Shown piece by piece: positions 6,066 through 7,108 of a stretch of 7,108 nt of DNA. The DNA lies in assembly GCA_021789795.1 (NCBI GenBank), contig JAJYJA010000122.1, forward strand, positions 1 through 7,108. Direction: 5' to 3'. How positions within the stretch are numbered: the first letter of the stretch is position 1; each line of letters begins with the position of its first letter. The position numbers and the translations under genes are program-made. This DNA is from Deltaproteobacteria bacterium. GTDB lineage: Bacteria; Desulfobacterota; Desulfobulbia; Desulfobulbales; VMSU01. The notes under the pieces are model-generated. The model ran no database searches, had not been told where the DNA came from, and saw nothing but the letters and a program-made list of their open reading frames with translations.

Positions 6066-7021
6066 TGGCGGTCTTTGCCCAGCTGGTCGATCTCAATCCG
6101 CTTGACCCGCACCAGCACCTCCTCGATCAGCCGGCGGTTGAAGGAGATCACATCCCCCAGGAAACCGATGGCCAGCACCTGGAAACCGATCATCAACAGC
6201 GCCCCGCCCAGGATCAGCGACTGGATATGGCCGTCGCTCTGGCCTTCAAAGTAGAAGATCAGGAAGCGGATCATGGGCACCGCGCCCACCAGCATGATCA
6301 GCAGACTGATGATGAAGAAGTAGCGGAGCGGCTGGTGCATGGCGTACATCCTGGCCATGGTGTTGAACTGGTTGATGACGAAGCTCGGGATGTTCTTGAC
6401 CAGCCGCGACTCCCGGGTCTTGGGGTTGGTGCCGACGTGGACGCTGGCCACCGCCAGGTTGCGCTTGCCGGCCTGGAGCAAGGTCTCCACGGTGTAGGAG
6501 TAGTGTGTCAGGATGTTCAACTGCATGGCCGCCTCCCGGGAGAAGGCCCGGAAGCCGCTCACCGCGTCCGGCACCTTGGCCCCGGAGAGGATGCGGACGA
6601 TGGCGCTGCCAAACCGTTGCAGCAGCCGCTTGTGGAGGTCGAAGTGGGGGATGCGGTCGGTCTGGCGGTCGCCGATGACGATATCCGCCTGACCCTTGAC
6701 GATGGGGGCCACCAGCTTGGCGATGTCCCGGCCCTGGTACTGGTTGTCGCCGTCGGTGTTGACGATTATGTCCGCCCCCAGCCGCAGGCAGGTGTCCAGG
6801 CCGATGCGGAAGGAGGCGGCGAGCCCCTTGTTGTTTAAGTTCTGGACGATGTGATCGACCCCGATCTGGCGCGCCACCTCCACGGTGCGGTCGGTGGAGC
6901 CGTCGTCGATGATCAGCACCTCCACCTGGTCGATGCCCTCGATCCGGCGGGGGATGTCGGCCACCGTCTGGGGCAGGGTCTGCTCCTCGTTAAGACAGGG
7001 GATTTGGACGATTAGTCGCAT
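6062..7021 (-). CDS. Membrane-anchored family 2 glycosyltransferase, DPM/GtrB-like
   Basis: A 319-residue enzyme with an N-terminal GT-A domain and two C-terminal membrane helices. Motifs: MRLIVQIPCLNEEQTLPQTV (1-20), LIIDDGSTDRT (36-46), NNKGLAASFRIGL (63-75) and the metal/nucleotide site NTDGDNQYQG (88-97), where TDGDNQ stands in for the DADxQ of dolichol-phosphate-mannose synthases; SGFRAFSREAA (155-165) is typical of the same group. Hydrophobic segments lie at about 234-258 and 268-291, ending in a short charged tail (RRLIEEVLVRVKRIE). The two-helix tail resembles GtrB-type enzymes, which load a sugar onto undecaprenyl phosphate for use outside the membrane; whether this one makes polyprenyl-phosphate sugar or extends a glycan is not certain. 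ATG 7021 is chosen because it begins the GT2 fold at once; the frame is open to 7105, but that extension reads through a palindromic repeat. A weak TTAGGT lies some 14 nt before the start. It is the first visible gene of the leftward unit and overlaps the next by ATGA. Confidence 0.88.
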   Translation of the reverse strand: MRLIVQIPCLNEEQTLPQTVADIPRRIEGIDQVEVLIIDDGSTDRTVEVARQIGVDHIVQNLNNKGLAASFRIGLDTCLRLGADIIVNTDGDNQYQGRDIAKLVAPIVKGQADIVIGDRQTDRIPHFDLHKRLLQRFGSAIVRILSGAKVPDAVSGFRAFSREAAMQLNILTHYSYTVETLLQAGKRNLAVASVHVGTNPKTRESRLVKNIPSFVINQFNTMARMYAMHQPLRYFFIISLLIMLVGAVPMIRFLIFYFEGQSDGHIQSLILGGALLMIGFQVLAIGFLGDVISFNRRLIEEVLVRVKRIEIDQLGKDRQ

Positions 7022-7038
7022 GGCATTGGCTGACCTAA

Positions 7039-7098
7039 GGAGCGCGGGCGTTCCGCCCGCTTTAAGGCGCAAGGGCGGGGACGGAAGGCCCTCGCTCC
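7039..7098. repeat. REP-like extragenic palindrome
   Basis: The only non-coding stretch of note (7022-7108). Two 17-nt arms, 7039-7055 and 7082-7098, are reverse complements at 15 of 17 positions; inside, CCGCCC (7053-7058) matches GGGCGG (7073-7078). The left arm also folds by itself: GCGGGCG (7044-7050), loop TTC, CGCCCGC (7054-7060), a perfect 7-bp stem. Such GGAGCG...GGGCG...CGCCC...CGCTCC palindromes look like dispersed intergenic repeats seen in several G+C-rich bacterial genomes; that resemblance is from memory. It sits about 18 bp before the start of the leftward glycosyltransferase unit and could act as an mRNA processing or pausing hairpin, or as a weak terminator (TTT follows the short stem on the + strand). 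Confidence 0.6.
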
Positions 7099-7108
7099 CC
7101 AACAACGG

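Noticed and set aside
6065..6838. 257-codon + strand open frame opposite the DPM-like gene
   Set aside because: Asp/Gln/His/Val-rich shadow translation without hydrophobic pattern or motifs.
7022..7105. 28-residue N-terminal extension of the DPM-like glycosyltransferase
   Set aside because: It would translate the palindromic repeat; the GT2 fold starts directly at ATG 7021.
1..7108. CRISPR array, tRNA/rRNA, insertion sequence or phage genes
   Set aside because: No direct-repeat/spacer pattern, tRNA-like fold or transposase/integrase motif was seen on either strand; coding covers nearly all of the window.

Overview
This is a very gene-dense, G+C-rich window (by eye about two thirds G+C, not computed). 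It appears to lie inside a bacterial surface-polysaccharide locus. It holds seven protein-coding genes in two convergent blocks and no RNA genes, transposases or CRISPR arrays that I can see. The Wzt-type exporter ATPase with a C-terminal sugar-binding domain points to a Gram-negative that exports a finished polysaccharide by an ABC transporter. Base composition, gene style and an extragenic palindrome at the right edge would fit a high-GC Desulfobacterota (deltaproteobacterial) genome, but that placement is a guess.

Left block, + strand (1-2817). (1) The 3' part of a UbiA-superfamily prenyltransferase resembling decaprenyl-phosphate phosphoribosyltransferase, cut by the window edge. (2) A short-chain dehydrogenase resembling DprE2, overlapping gene 1 by 4 bp (ATGA). 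(3) A Wzt-like ABC ATPase with its own good ribosome binding site 15 bp downstream. Genes 1 and 2 together suggest synthesis of a polyprenyl-phosphate D-ribose/D-arabinofuranose donor, the pathway best known from mycobacterial cell-wall arabinan and also known from some Gram-negatives. Gene 3 suggests export of an O-antigen-like glycan.

Right block, - strand (7021 down to 2772). Four glycosyltransferases are read leftwards with every junction overlapping (4, 16 and 11 bp), so they almost surely form one translationally coupled unit: a DPM/GtrB-like family 2 transferase with two C-terminal membrane helices, two GT-B (GT4-type) transferases, and a WbbL/rhamnosyltransferase-like family 2 enzyme. 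The last gene runs 46 bp into the 3' end of wzt on the opposite strand, so there is no intergenic terminator space between the blocks.

The right edge (7022-7108) holds a REP-like imperfect palindrome just upstream of the first glycosyltransferase. A working picture, by inference: the right block assembles glycan units on a lipid carrier in the cytoplasm, Wzt with an unseen Wzm exports the product, and the left block supplies a polyprenyl-linked pentofuranose donor for side-chain or terminal decoration. Partners that should exist but are outside the window are DprE1, Wzm and a GT-C arabinosyltransferase.
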